In this document: positions 25,808-34,454 of the stretch, in pieces
How the letters are laid out: each line of letters opens with the position of its first letter
Numbering within the stretch: the first letter of the stretch is position 1
Assembly: GCF_026107415.2 (NCBI RefSeq)
Contig: NZ_JAPCHX010000001.1
Location: 744,001-808,000, forward strand
DNA from: Microbacterium sp. MPKO10
Lineage (GTDB): Bacteria > Actinomycetota > Actinomycetes > Actinomycetales > Microbacteriaceae
Length of the DNA: 64,000 nt
Direction: 5' to 3'
Notes under the pieces: generated by a model
The model's database searches: none
Told to the model about the DNA's origin: nothing
Seen by the model: the letters and a program-made list of their open reading frames with translations, nothing else
Program-made: the position numbers and the translations under genes

Positions 25808-27157
25808 ATGATCACTGAGAAGAAACGGATTCACGTGACACAACAAGGCCGACCCAGTTCACCCGGAAACAACCTCGATCCCTGGTTCTCCAGCTACGCC
25901 GCGCGCGCCGCCGGGCTCGCCGCGAGTGAGGTCCGGGCACTGTTCGCCGTGGCCTCGCGCCCCGAGGTCGTGTCACTGGCCGGTGGAATGCCGTACGTCT
26001 CTGCACTGCCCGAGGATCTCGTGACCGGCGCAATGGATCGCGTAATGCGCGAACAGGGCCCGACCGCGCTGCAGTACGGCTCTGGTCAGGGCGTCCCGGC
26101 GCTGCGTGAGCAGATCCTCGACGTGATGGCGCTCGAGGGCATCTCGGCTAGCGCCTCCGATGTCGTCGTGACCACCGGGAGCCAGCACGCTCTCGAGCTC
26201 TTCAGCAAGCTGTTCCTCGACCCAGGAGACGTCGTCATCTCGGAAGGCCCGAGTTACGTCACGGCGATGGTGATCTTCAAGAGTTACCAGGCTGAGGTGT
26301 CGCATGTGCCCATGGACGACGATGGCCTCGATCCGGAGGCTTTGCGCCAACGCATCGCTGCGCTGAAGGCCGAGGGCAAGCGCATCAAGTTTCTCTACAC
26401 GATCCCGACATTCCACAACCCGGCCGGCGTCACGCTCGCCGAGCGCCGTCGTGCCGAGATTCTCGCGATTGCGAAAGAGAACGGCATCCTTGTTCTCGAA
26501 GACAACCCTTACGGGCTGCTGTACTTCGACAAAGAGCCGCCGCAGGCCCTGCGCTCGCTCGACGAGGACGGCGTCGTCTACCTCGGCACATTCTCCAAGA
26601 CCCTGGCGCCAGGCTTCCGTGTGGGGTGGGCGCTGGCACCGCATGCGATCCGCGAGAAACTCATTCTCGCCAACGAGGCGGCGATTCTCTGTCCGTCGTC
26701 GTTCAGCCAGCTTGTGATCTCCGAGTATCTGTCGAGCGCTGACTGGCGTGGACAGATCGAGACGTTCCGCGGCGTGTATCGCGAGCGCAAGCAGACGATG
26801 ATCTCCGCGCTTGAGGAGCACCTGCCGAACTGTACGTGGACGGATCCCAACGGTGGCTTCTATGTGTGGCTCACGCTTCCCGAGGGTCTGGACTCCAAGG
26901 CGATGCTCCCGCGTGCCGTCAAAGAGCTCGTCGCGTATACGCCAGGAACGGCGTTCTATGGCGATGGCGGGGGAGCGCAGAACATGCGCCTCTCGTTCTG
27001 CTATCCGACGTCCGAGCAGATCCGCGTCGGCATCCGACGACTCGCGAACGTCGTCAACGGCGAAGTCGATCTCCTCCAGACGTTCGGCGGATCCGGGACG
27101 CTGTCAGCTCATCGCACCTCATCAACATACAACGCTCCGCCGCCCAACATGTCGTGA
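25808..27157 (+). CDS. PLP-dependent aminotransferase, class I/II (2-aminoadipate aminotransferase-like)
   Basis: The 449-aa protein has the fold type I aminotransferase pattern: GMPYVSALPEDLVTGAMDRV near the N-terminus, LQYGSGQGVPALREQIL, the aspartate/asparagine region TIPTFHNPAGVTLAERRRAE, EDNPYGLLYF, and the PLP-binding lysine in YLGTFSKTLAPGFRVGWALA. It resembles the catalytic domain of MocR/LysN-type enzymes but has no N-terminal GntR helix-turn-helix, so it is a free-standing enzyme. Substrate is not predictable from sequence; valine, aromatic amino acids or 2-aminoadipate are typical. ATG 25808 is used; GTG 25835 is an alternative that trims nine unconserved residues. ddl starts 26 bp downstream and may be co-transcribed. 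Confidence 0.92.
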   Translation: MITEKKRIHVTQQGRPSSPGNNLDPWFSSYAARAAGLAASEVRALFAVASRPEVVSLAGGMPYVSALPEDLVTGAMDRVMREQGPTALQYGSGQGVPALREQILDVMALEGISASASDVVVTTGSQHALELFSKLFLDPGDVVISEGPSYVTAMVIFKSYQAEVSHVPMDDDGLDPEALRQRIAALKAEGKRIKFLYTIPTFHNPAGVTLAERRRAEILAIAKENGILVLEDNPYGLLYFDKEPPQALRSLDEDGVVYLGTFSKTLAPGFRVGWALAPHAIREKLILANEAAILCPSSFSQLVISEYLSSADWRGQIETFRGVYRERKQTMISALEEHLPNCTWTDPNGGFYVWLTLPEGLDSKAMLPRAVKELVAYTPGTAFYGDGGGAQNMRLSFCYPTSEQIRVGIRRLANVVNGEVDLLQTFGGSGTLSAHRTSSTYNAPPPNMS

Positions 27158-27183
27158 GACAAAGATTGGAAGAAACCCTGATC

Positions 27184-28137
27184 ATGACGGATAAATCCAC
27201 ACTCGACGTGACAGTTCTCGCAGGCGGGATCTCTCACGAGAGGGACGTCTCACTTCGGTCGGGCGCCCGTCTCTCTGACGAACTCCGGCGGGCGGGTCAT
27301 CGCGTCACCATTCGCGAGCCCAATGCGACGCTGTTCGCCGATGTCGCAGAGAATGCCCCGGACGTCGTCTGGCCTGCGCTGCACGGGGCGAGTGGTGAGG
27401 ATGGTGCTCTCCAAGCGCTCCTGCGCGCGCGCAGTATCCGCTACGTGGGCTCGCACTCAGAAGCAGCTGGACTCGCCTGGTTCAAGCCCACGGCAAAGGT
27501 GCTCGTCGATCGTGCCGGCTTTGCCACTCCGCGTTGGCTCTCGCTGCCGCAGGAGACCTTCCGCGAGCTCGGCGCGGGTGGAGTCCTCGGTGAGGTTCTC
27601 GCCGGCATCGGGACTCCTGCTGTCGTCAAGCCGGCTCAGGGCGGGTCTGCTCAGGGTGTGACGATCGTCGATGATGCGAGCGCGCTTCCCCGCGCCATGG
27701 TCGACGCTTACACATACTCTGACACCGCACTCGTTGAGCAGAAGGTGACGGGAGTCGAGCTCGCGATCGCCGTCATCGACACCGGTGATGGCCCGCGTGC
27801 GCTGCCCGCCGTCGAGATCGAGCCTGTCTCGGGTGTCTACAGCTTTGAGGCGCGGTACAACGCGGGGGAGACCATGTTCTACGCTCCCGCGCGCATCGAT
27901 GATGATGTCGCCGACCGCGCGGCCAGCACGGCTGTGGAGATCCATAATCTGCTCGGGCTGCGTCACATCTCGCGCATCGACGTGATCGTGGATGCCGAGG
28001 GGACAGTGTGGTTCCTCGAGGCGAACATGCTGCCAGGCCTCACCGAGACCTCTCTTGTGCCGCAGGCGATCGAAGCGGCCGGGCTCACGCTCAGCGATGT
28101 CTACAGTGACCTGGTGGCGCGAGCGCTCGTCGACTAA
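27184..28137 (+). CDS. ddl: D-alanine--D-alanine ligase family (ATP-grasp)
   Basis: The 317-aa product joins two D-alanines with ATP for the peptidoglycan stem peptide. Features are the N-terminal AGGISHERDVSLRSGARLSD loop, HGASGEDGALQALLRARSIR, the ATP-grasp KPAQGGSAQGVTIVDD and the metal-binding end FLEANMLPGLTETSLVPQA. It is shorter than many Ddl proteins (about 350 aa) and would group with the DdlB-like short forms. Several actinobacteria have a second ddl elsewhere, so this may be a paralogue. ATG 27184 with GGAAG upstream is chosen; the open frame extends to 26836 but that part overlaps the aminotransferase gene out of frame and is not conserved. Confidence 0.9.
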   Translation: MTDKSTLDVTVLAGGISHERDVSLRSGARLSDELRRAGHRVTIREPNATLFADVAENAPDVVWPALHGASGEDGALQALLRARSIRYVGSHSEAAGLAWFKPTAKVLVDRAGFATPRWLSLPQETFRELGAGGVLGEVLAGIGTPAVVKPAQGGSAQGVTIVDDASALPRAMVDAYTYSDTALVEQKVTGVELAIAVIDTGDGPRALPAVEIEPVSGVYSFEARYNAGETMFYAPARIDDDVADRAASTAVEIHNLLGLRHISRIDVIVDAEGTVWFLEANMLPGLTETSLVPQAIEAAGLTLSDVYSDLVARALVD

Positions 28138-28602
28138 CCGTACTGGGGCACCGTACTGGGGTGGCATCGTACTCAGGCCCGCCCGGACTGCGGACTCCCG
28201 TGGTTTGCGGACCCACACCGTGCGCGGACTGACAGCATACGCAGAACGGCAGCATCGTCTGCCTGGCTCGGTCATCGAACTGGTTCTCTTTTGAGACTGG
28301 CTCGGTACTTGAGCTGGCTTAGTTCTTGAGCTATCTCGGTACCCAGACCGGAACGGATCTCAGACCGGCACTTTCTCAAAGTGGTTCCGCGAAGTACCCT
28401 CGCGCAGAATGCGGTGGCCGCGCAGAATGTCTCCAGTGACGCACTCCTGTACGGGTGATGCTCTTCTATGCTGACAGTGGTTTTCGGCGCTTGAGGCAGG
28501 GCTATTTCCCGAGCAAAATTGCGATCTCACCACGCGCATTCAAGGCAGAATCGGGATTTGCGCAGTCCGAGATGCTGAGTTGTGGTTCCCGTACACAAAG
28601 AA
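28138..28602. other. 465-bp intergenic region, no supported gene
   Basis: Between the ends of ddl and parB. It holds degenerate short repeats: GTACTGGGG twice near 28140-28160, and a CTGGCTCGGTAC/GAGCTGGCTTAG series at 28260-28350. I see no open frame with a ribosome binding site. Confidence 0.5.
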
Positions 28603-28632
28603 AGAGCGAGGCGCCACGTGACGCCCCGCTCT
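28603..28632 (-). terminator. Rho-independent terminator after parB
   Basis: An 11-bp stem with one mismatch (28603-28613 with 28622-28632) and an 8-nt loop is followed on the minus strand by TTTCTTTGT. It begins about 26 bp beyond the parB stop. Confidence 0.85.
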
Positions 28633-28657
28633 CCGTGCTCACGCACCGGTTTCTGTG

Positions 28658-29662
28658 TCATCCACTGTAGGCGTCTTCGCCAATCTCCTCAAGGATCCTG
28701 TTGAGATCGGAAATCGTCGCGAAATCCACCACGATCTGGCCTTTTTTCGCTCCGAGTGTGACTTTCACACGTGTATTCAGACGATCACCCAGGCGCTCAC
28801 CTACCGAATCGAGCTGCCCACGACGCGACCCCGGCTTGGGCTTCGGCTTTGTGCCCGCGGTCATCCGTTTCGCCGCTTCTTCGGCCGCTCGAACGGAGAG
28901 ATCTTCATTGATGATCTTCTCTGCCAGACGACTCATCAGCTCCGGAGTGTTCACCGACAGGATGGTCCGTGCGTGGCCCGCACTGAGCACCCCGGCGGCC
29001 ACACGTGTCTGCACATCAGTGGGCAGACGCAGCAGACGAATCGTATTCGTAATCTGGGGGCGTGATCGTCCAATTCGATCAGCCAACTGCTCCTGTGTAA
29101 TCCCGAAGTCGTCAAGCAGCTGCTGGTACGCGGACGCCTCTTCAAGGGGATTGAGCTCAGAGCGATGCAGGTTCTCCAGCAGAGCGTCCCGGAGCATCGC
29201 ATCGTCTGAGGTGTCCTTAATGACAGCAGGGATGCTCTCCAGGCCCGCCTCTTTAGCGGCTCGCAACCGCCGCTCACCCATAATGAGCTCATAGATGCCG
29301 GCGGACGCGTCGTGCGTGCGCACAACGATCGGCTGGAGAACACCGAACTCGCGAATGCTGTGCACGAGCTCGGCGAGGTCGTCTGGGTCGAAGTTGCGCC
29401 GAGGCTGACTCGCGTTCGGGATGATGGCGTTCGGATCGAGGGCAACCAACTGCGCCCCCGGTACGGCCTGAAGATCCGACTCCCGGGATGACTCGTCGGA
29501 CTTTGGAGGTGACGCTTCCGGCTTCGTGGGGACTTCTACCGAAATCCCCCGAGCCGAATCCGGGAAGAACACGTCAACGGGCCTGTCCGATGTCGGTCCT
29601 TCCGACTGCGTTGGGATCAGCGCGCCGATTCCGCGCCCAAGTCCAGTTCGTCGAGTTGCCAT
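28658..29662 (-). CDS. parB: Chromosome partitioning protein ParB
   Basis: The 334-aa protein binds parS sites, loads as a CTP-dependent clamp and spreads to form the partition complex that drives origin segregation with ParA and recruits SMC. Residues 1-15 (ATRRTGLGRGIGALIP) are the ParA-stimulating N-terminus. The CTP-binding domain with GERRLRAAKEAG lies at about 129-140, and the helix-turn-helix with ITQEQLADRIGRSRPQITN at about 190-215. The C-terminal dimerisation domain follows a basic linker (TKPKPKPGSRRG). The start ATG overlaps the parA stop by one base, so the pair is translationally coupled. A terminator follows the gene. Confidence 0.98.
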   Translation of the reverse strand: MATRRTGLGRGIGALIPTQSEGPTSDRPVDVFFPDSARGISVEVPTKPEASPPKSDESSRESDLQAVPGAQLVALDPNAIIPNASQPRRNFDPDDLAELVHSIREFGVLQPIVVRTHDASAGIYELIMGERRLRAAKEAGLESIPAVIKDTSDDAMLRDALLENLHRSELNPLEEASAYQQLLDDFGITQEQLADRIGRSRPQITNTIRLLRLPTDVQTRVAAGVLSAGHARTILSVNTPELMSRLAEKIINEDLSVRAAEEAAKRMTAGTKPKPKPGSRRGQLDSVGERLGDRLNTRVKVTLGAKKGQIVVDFATISDLNRILEEIGEDAYSG

Positions 29663-30576
29663 TAGCGCTGTTCCTTCTTCTGAGTCGCTGCTCTGCCGGC
29701 GATCTCCGCCGCAGCTTCGAGATATGACACGGCACCGATGCCGTTCGGATCGTGACTGATAACGGTCTGCCCAAAACTTGGGGCCTCGGAGATACGAACA
29801 GCGCGCGGGATGACCGATTTCAGTACTTCATGTGGAAAGTGCGCACGAACGTCCTCCGCCACCTGGTTAGCAAGATTGGTGCGGGAGTCGAACATTGTCA
29901 GAAGAATGGTCGAAAGATGAAGCACCGGATTCAGGTGCTTCTGGATCAATTGGATGCTGTTAAGCAATTGACTGAGGCCCTCGAGGGCATAGTATTCACA
30001 CTGAATCGGAATGAGCACTTCGGTCGCGGCGACCAACCCGTTGATCGTCAGCAGCCCGAGTGACGGCGGGCAGTCAATGAAGATGTAGTCCCAGGGGGAA
30101 TCCGTGGCGTTCGCTCGTTTTACGAATTCATCGAGAGCCGTGCGGAGGCGATGTTCTCGTGCGACCTGCGAGACGAGTTCAATCTCGGCACCCGCCAGAT
30201 GAATGGTCGAGGGAACACAATAGAGCTCATCGAACTCAGGACTCTTCTGAATGACATCCTCGAGCGGAAAGTCATCGATGAGCACGTCATAGACGCTCGG
30301 GACTTCTGAGGTGTGATCAACACCCACCGCGGTTGACGCATTGCCCTGTGGATCAAGATCGATGACAAGCACCTTGAGCCCGTGCTTCGCGAAGGCGGCG
30401 GCAATATTGACGGTGGTAGTGGTCTTGCCGACCCCGCCCTTTTGATTCGAGACCGTGAAGATCCTGGTACTCTCGGGGCGCTCTACCGTCACCTCGTTGA
30501 GATAACGTCGTCGTTCCGTCAACGCTGCGAGTTCTCGGGCCAGGGGAGTGGACGCGTCGAAACCAACCTCCGTCAT
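29662..30576 (-). CDS. parA: Chromosome partitioning ATPase ParA (Soj)
   Basis: The 304-aa protein has the deviant Walker A QKGGVGKTTT at residues 45-54 and the ParA motifs DLDPQGNASTA and IDCPPSLGLLTING. It binds DNA non-specifically as an ATP dimer and pulls ParB-parS complexes towards the new pole. An N-terminal extension of about 35 residues precedes the ATPase core, as in other actinobacterial ParA proteins. ATG 30576 is the first start. A parS-like site (30601-30616) lies 25-40 bp upstream of the start, so ParB could autoregulate the operon. The 1.3-kb region upstream is non-coding. Confidence 0.97.
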   Translation of the reverse strand: MTEVGFDASTPLARELAALTERRRYLNEVTVERPESTRIFTVSNQKGGVGKTTTTVNIAAAFAKHGLKVLVIDLDPQGNASTAVGVDHTSEVPSVYDVLIDDFPLEDVIQKSPEFDELYCVPSTIHLAGAEIELVSQVAREHRLRTALDEFVKRANATDSPWDYIFIDCPPSLGLLTINGLVAATEVLIPIQCEYYALEGLSQLLNSIQLIQKHLNPVLHLSTILLTMFDSRTNLANQVAEDVRAHFPHEVLKSVIPRAVRISEAPSFGQTVISHDPNGIGAVSYLEAAAEIAGRAATQKKEQR

Positions 30577-30600
30577 GCGGCAGTCACCACTTCATCCCCA

Positions 30601-30616
30601 TGTTTCACGTGAAACC
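30601..30616. promoter_or_regulatory. parS: parS site 1 (15 of 16)
   Basis: TGTTTCACGTGAAACC differs from the parS palindrome only at the last base. It lies just upstream of parA. Confidence 0.9.
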
Positions 30617-30714
30617 CTCCGTCGAAACCGTACTTACCAACTGTACGCGTTTGCGGCGCAGCGTGCATGCCTGATTCATCCCGTATCGTCCTAGAGCCTG
30701 TACGCTCAACACCA

Positions 30715-30730
30715 TGTTTCACGTGAAACA
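30715..30730. promoter_or_regulatory. parS: parS site 2 (perfect)
   Basis: TGTTTCACGTGAAACA matches the parS consensus exactly. The palindrome extends to 20 bp (30713-30732). Confidence 0.96.
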
Positions 30731-31730
30731 TGAACGCCCCAACAGACCATAATCCGTCTGGTTTTCCGGACGCCACCGACCGTATCCTGACGAATTCTCC
30801 GTGTCAGCGAGAGGCCGACGAGTCCCAAGCGTCGCGGAGAATCGCTCCTGTGCAATTTCGAACCTAAAACTGCAGGTCAACGGAATTTTCGAGCTTTCTC
30901 ATAATTCGTCTTCTTCGAGCGCATTTCCTCGCCTTAATCGCCTCACCGTGGGCCGCCGCAGTTGGCATACCGTGCGGCCGGCTAAACTCACCAACCCCAA
31001 TCACGTGAGGCGATAGTAGACGCTTCGAGACGCAGCACGGTCGGCAGAGGCCTGCAGCGCGTTGCGTGCTCACTCGTGAGCTCATATGCAGTTCACGGCG
31101 GGTACTGACGTCGCGTACGTGGGGCGACAACCGACGATCCCAACGGAGGCGAATAGAGAAGGGAGGGCGAAAAGCGGGCTCCAGGAGATGGAAGGACCTG
31201 AGTGGGCTTCCGGTGAATGCTGGCGCGGCACCCGCCGGTTCGCATGCACTCTCAATCTCGGTCAGCGATCATACGTGCAGGAGAGGACGCCGCCAAGCGC
31301 GGCAGGGAAAGCGGGTGTTAGGGGATCGGAGTCACTTGACCGACTCTGCATTCACCACGGGCGGCGGAATGTACCTTGCCCACAAAACTGCACTCGCACA
31401 CGCTCTGCCTGAACGAGCGGCCGCGCTGTGTCCGTGACAGCGTGGCCGCAGTCTTCAGCCTTCAGGACTCAGCACTGAGAACTCACAACTCACAACTCAC
31501 GCGACGATTCCCACTACAGTGCCCGCCCCTCGCCACGGCAGATCGGAACAAGAACTTAAGCGCCCAGAGCACGAATGAATGACGGTACGCGTGTCGGTCT
31601 CCGTCATACTGCTCGCAATCACGTACTCCATATTCCGCGTCTAAAGCCAGCAAGACCACGCCGTGAGCAGCCTCCCTCAAACACATTCTTCGTGCTCGCA
31701 TCGACCCCGAGCGGCAACCCTGAGGCTCAA

Positions 31731-31746
31731 TGTTTCACGTGAAACA
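31731..31746. promoter_or_regulatory. parS: parS site 3 (perfect)
   Basis: TGTTTCACGTGAAACA matches the consensus exactly. It lies 12 bp from the first DnaA-box-like site of the parA-rsmG cluster. Confidence 0.96.
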
Positions 31747-31757
31747 CATAGCCAGAA

Positions 31758-31896
31758 GTATCCACAAGTCCCTGAAACTTGTGGATAACTTCCGGAGATA
31801 GCATCGGACCGATCCCGCCATACCCGCGGGAACACGCGGAAGTTGGGGGTCTATCCACAGGCAGTCTCGACCTCGGGATAACCAGAGATATCCACA
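31758..31896. promoter_or_regulatory. Extra DnaA-box cluster between parA and rsmG
   Basis: GTATCCACA (31758-31766), TGTGGATAA (31780-31788, exact consensus), CTATCCACA (31851-31859) and ATATCCACA (31888-31896) lie within 140 bp. The first two face each other as a perfect 11-bp inverted repeat (31759-31769 with 31777-31787), which could also act as an rsmG terminator hairpin. Confidence 0.7.
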
Positions 31897-31918
31897 AGGG
31901 AAGATCCCTAAGAGGAAA

Positions 31919-32569
31919 CTACGCGCGCACATCCCCACGAATGACTCGAGTCGGCTCAGCAATCACGCCTTCGCCGATAAGCTCAACCCGCGGTCGTGAG
32001 ATCCTAAATTTACGAAGCTCCTTCTGAGCTGCATCGATTTCGGCCTGAGCATTTGCACCCTTCAGCAGGAGCAGCTCACCGCCGTCGCGAACCAGGGGAG
32101 CGGTCACCTTGAGGAGCTTACGAAGAGCACTGACCGCACGAGCGGTCACCTGGTCGAGAGGCTGGGGGAGCACCGCATCCTCACCCCGCGCTCGCACCAC
32201 ACTGACATTGTCCAATTCGAGCTCCTCCACCTGCTCGGAAAGCCAGTTGACGCGGCGCTCCATGGGCTCGATCAGTGTTACGTGAACGTCAGGACGCGCA
32301 ATCGCCAGAACGAGCCCGGGTAACCCTGCACCGGATCCGACATCACCCAGGTGCCCCGGTCGTACAAGTGGGCTGAGGACACCGCTGTTCAGAATATGGC
32401 GCGTCCACAGTCGCGGCAGCTCAAGAGGTCCGATCAGGCCACGTTCTTCGCCGTGGCGCGCCAAGCTCTCAGTAAAGTGCCGAACCACGGTGAGCCGTTC
32501 GCCAAAAACAACGCTTGCCTCTGCCGGCTCGCGTTCAAGAGCGGGGGAGTGGTCTAAAGATTCAGTCAT
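31919..32569 (-). CDS. rsmG: 16S rRNA (guanine527-N7)-methyltransferase RsmG (GidB)
   Basis: The 216-aa enzyme methylates N7 of G527 in 16S rRNA; loss of it gives low-level streptomycin resistance. Motifs are LWTRHILNSGVLSPLVRPG, the SAM-binding GDVGSGAGLPGLVLAIARPD, and LIEPMERRVNWLSEQVEELE. The ATG at 32569 has no usual Shine-Dalgarno because a perfect parS (32572-32587) fills the whole 19-bp gap to the upstream jag gene. The gene lies in the conserved rpmH-rnpA-yidD-yidC-jag-rsmG block transcribed away from dnaA. Confidence 0.97.
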   Translation of the reverse strand: MTESLDHSPALEREPAEASVVFGERLTVVRHFTESLARHGEERGLIGPLELPRLWTRHILNSGVLSPLVRPGHLGDVGSGAGLPGLVLAIARPDVHVTLIEPMERRVNWLSEQVEELELDNVSVVRARGEDAVLPQPLDQVTARAVSALRKLLKVTAPLVRDGGELLLLKGANAQAEIDAAQKELRKFRISRPRVELIGEGVIAEPTRVIRGDVRA

Positions 32570-32571
32570 CG

Positions 32572-32587
32572 TGTTTCACGTGAAACA
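32572..32587. promoter_or_regulatory. parS: parS site 4 (perfect), in the jag-rsmG gap
   Basis: TGTTTCACGTGAAACA matches the consensus exactly. It occupies the position normally used by the rsmG ribosome binding site. Confidence 0.96.
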
Positions 32588-32588
32588 T

Positions 32589-33074
32589 TCAACGCCGAGT
32601 AATGACCGTGTGGCGTGCGCGTCCCTCACCGTGCGACTCCGAAACGAAACCGCGCTCAGCAACGATATCGTGAACGAGCTTGCGCTCGTAGCTGGACATC
32701 GGCGGGAGATCAGCCTCGGAGGCACCCGCATCGATACGGCTGATCGCCTGATCCACGAGGTTCGTCAGCTCAGCCTGGCGGGCCTCTCGAGATCCAGCGA
32801 CGTCAAGAATCACACGGGAGAACTCGCCTGTCTCACTCTGCACAGCCAGACGGGTCAGTTCCTGGAGCGCGTTGACAACGTCCGGCTTCGCAAGGCGCGA
32901 CAACTCACCATCGGGATCCGAAACAGATACGTACGAACGGTCGTTGCGCACCTCGATGTCGATGTCACCACCAAGGTCACAGATGTCGAGGAGCTCCTCG
33001 ATGTAGTCGGCAGCCGCGTCGCCTTCGCTCTCACGTGCGTCGACGGGCTGGGAGTCATTCATCGTCTCGGACAT
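32589..33074 (-). CDS. jag: Jag/KhpB-family RNA-binding protein (KH-II and R3H)
   Basis: The 161-aa protein has an acidic N-terminus, a KH-like middle (about residues 45-95, including KPDVVNALQELTRLAVQ) and a C-terminal R3H domain (MSSYERKLVHDIVAERGFVS, then SHGEGRARHTVITRR). Jag/KhpB binds small RNAs and mRNAs and affects cell envelope growth in Gram-positive bacteria. It is placed two bases after yidC, an arrangement conserved across actinobacteria, so the two are translated from one transcript. It lacks the long N-terminal Jag domain found in Firmicutes. Confidence 0.94.
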   Translation of the reverse strand: MSETMNDSQPVDARESEGDAAADYIEELLDICDLGGDIDIEVRNDRSYVSVSDPDGELSRLAKPDVVNALQELTRLAVQSETGEFSRVILDVAGSREARQAELTNLVDQAISRIDAGASEADLPPMSSYERKLVHDIVAERGFVSESHGEGRARHTVITRR

Positions 33075-33076
33075 AT

Positions 33077-34132
33077 CTATTTCTTCCCTTTGGAATCGGG
33101 CGACTTCGGTTTCTTGCCCGGATTGTTCGTTTGTTTCGGCTCTGGCTTGGGGGCAGGCTTCGGTACCGGCTTCCCCTGCTGCGCGAGCTTCTTCGCACGA
33201 TTCTTACTCACGGGCTGCTGACGCTGAGCAGGCTTGTTCTCTTCGACAACAACAGTGTCGTCACCTTTTGCCAGCTTGTCGAGCTTTCCCTTGCGCGCAA
33301 GACGAGCCTCGCGCTCACGCGCGGCTTCAGTGCCAGGCATCGGCATGTTCCGAATGATGATGAACTGCTGGGCCATCGTCCAGATATTCGAGACGAGCCA
33401 GTAGAACATCACACCCAGCGGGAACGCGAAGCCCGAAAACAGGAACACGAAAGGGAGAAGATACAACAGGATGCGCTGCTGCTTGAACATCGGAGACGCC
33501 TTCGTCTCTTCCGAGATGTTCTTCGACATAATCTGAAGTTGTGTGAAGAACTGCGACGACGTCATGAGCACAACCATGATGGCCGCGATGACCATCACAC
33601 CCACCGCGGGCGGCGTCGCGTTCATCGCATCCTGGAAGCTCGAGTGCAGCGGAGCGACATCGAAAAGCGACGCGTCTCCGAACAACGAGGCAAGGTCCTG
33701 ATTCAGAGGGCCCACCCCTCGCTTGCCGCCCGCTGCCTCGCGAAGGACGGAGAAGAGGGAGAAGAAGATCGGCATCTGCACGAGGAGTGGCAGACAGGAC
33801 CCCATCGGGTTCGTTCCTGTGTTCTTGTAGAGCGCCATGGTCTCTCGACTCATAGCTTCGCGAGACATCTGATCCCGCTTGCCCTTGTACTTGTCCTGAA
33901 TCTTCTTGAGCTGCGGAGCGACCTCCATCATCTTCCGCTGGTTCTTGATCTGCTTGACGAACAGCGGGATCAGAAGGGCACGCACAACGAGAACGAGGCC
34001 CACGATCGCCAGCACCCATGTGAAGCCGGCAGCCGGATCCAGCCCAAAAAATGTGAAGAGAGCGTGGAAAGCGACGAGGATCAGCTCCACCGCCCACTTG
34101 AGCGGCCAGAGGATCGTACCGATGATGTCCAT
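33077..34132 (-). CDS. yidC: Membrane protein insertase YidC (Oxa1 family)
   Basis: The 351-aa protein inserts membrane proteins alone or with SecYEG. It has an N-terminal membrane anchor (ILWPLKWAVELILVAFHALF), the conserved hydrophilic groove helices (PQLKKIQDKYKGKRDQMSRE) and TM regions including GSCLPLLVQMPIFFSLFSVL and FSGFAFPLGVMFYWLVSNIW. The C-terminus is a long basic, low-complexity tail (PVPKPAPKPEPKQTNNPGKK), typical of ribosome-binding tails of Gram-positive YidC. ATG 34132 lies 7 bp after the yidD stop. Gene order with yidD, rnpA and jag is standard. Confidence 0.97.
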   Translation of the reverse strand: MDIIGTILWPLKWAVELILVAFHALFTFFGLDPAAGFTWVLAIVGLVLVVRALLIPLFVKQIKNQRKMMEVAPQLKKIQDKYKGKRDQMSREAMSRETMALYKNTGTNPMGSCLPLLVQMPIFFSLFSVLREAAGGKRGVGPLNQDLASLFGDASLFDVAPLHSSFQDAMNATPPAVGVMVIAAIMVVLMTSSQFFTQLQIMSKNISEETKASPMFKQQRILLYLLPFVFLFSGFAFPLGVMFYWLVSNIWTMAQQFIIIRNMPMPGTEAAREREARLARKGKLDKLAKGDDTVVVEENKPAQRQQPVSKNRAKKLAQQGKPVPKPAPKPEPKQTNNPGKKPKSPDSKGKK

Positions 34133-34139
34133 GGAGCGA

Positions 34140-34454
34140 TCAGTTCTTTCTGTCGTTGGGGGAGACCACGAACCCGCGAGGGGTCACGGCATAACGGAAG
34201 TTCTTCTTGGCAGGAACGTCATCGATTCCTCCAGTTGCCCAGGGATGACAACGCAGGATCCGCCTAATACCCATGACTGACCCAATCACCACTCCGTGGA
34301 TCTGGATCGCCTGAAGCGCGTATGCGGAACAGGACGGGTAATACCTGCAGACATCGCCATAAAGCGGAGAAATCACGGTTCGATACGCGTGCAGGAGTGC
34401 CACGGCAACATTGCGCGGTACAAGCAGGAGCATCCGGATCAACGACATCATCAT
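34140..34454 (-). CDS. yidD: Membrane protein insertion efficiency factor YidD
   Basis: The 104-aa protein has the YidD pattern: an amphipathic N-terminal helix (LIRMLLLVPRNVAVALLHAY) followed by RTVISPLYGDVCRYYPSCSA with three conserved cysteines, and RILRCHPWATGGIDDVP. It assists YidC-mediated insertion at the inner face of the membrane. The ATG at 34454 overlaps the rnpA stop (ATGA); two further ATG codons follow directly and could also be used. Confidence 0.96.
   Translation of the reverse strand: MMMSLIRMLLLVPRNVAVALLHAYRTVISPLYGDVCRYYPSCSAYALQAIQIHGVVIGSVMGIRRILRCHPWATGGIDDVPAKKNFRYAVTPRGFVVSPNDRKN

Larger units (their letters stand above)
30577..31918. other. 1.34-kb non-coding region between parA and rsmG with parS sites and a DnaA-box cluster
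   Basis: No convincing gene lies here; a 123-codon plus-strand frame at 31066-31437 has no recognisable protein features. The region contains parS sites at 30601, 30715 and 31731, and four DnaA-box-like sequences at 31758-31896. A short direct repeat (AACTCACAACTCACAACTCAC) lies near 31480-31500. It is unusually long for an intergenic gap in this otherwise compact origin region. Confidence 0.75.

Noticed and set aside
31066-31437. 123-codon plus-strand frame in the parA-rsmG gap
   Set aside because: Low-complexity Arg/Ser-rich, no ribosome binding site and no fold-like pattern.
33035-34267. 410-codon plus-strand frame
   Set aside because: Antisense to yidC and jag, both of which have unmistakable family features.
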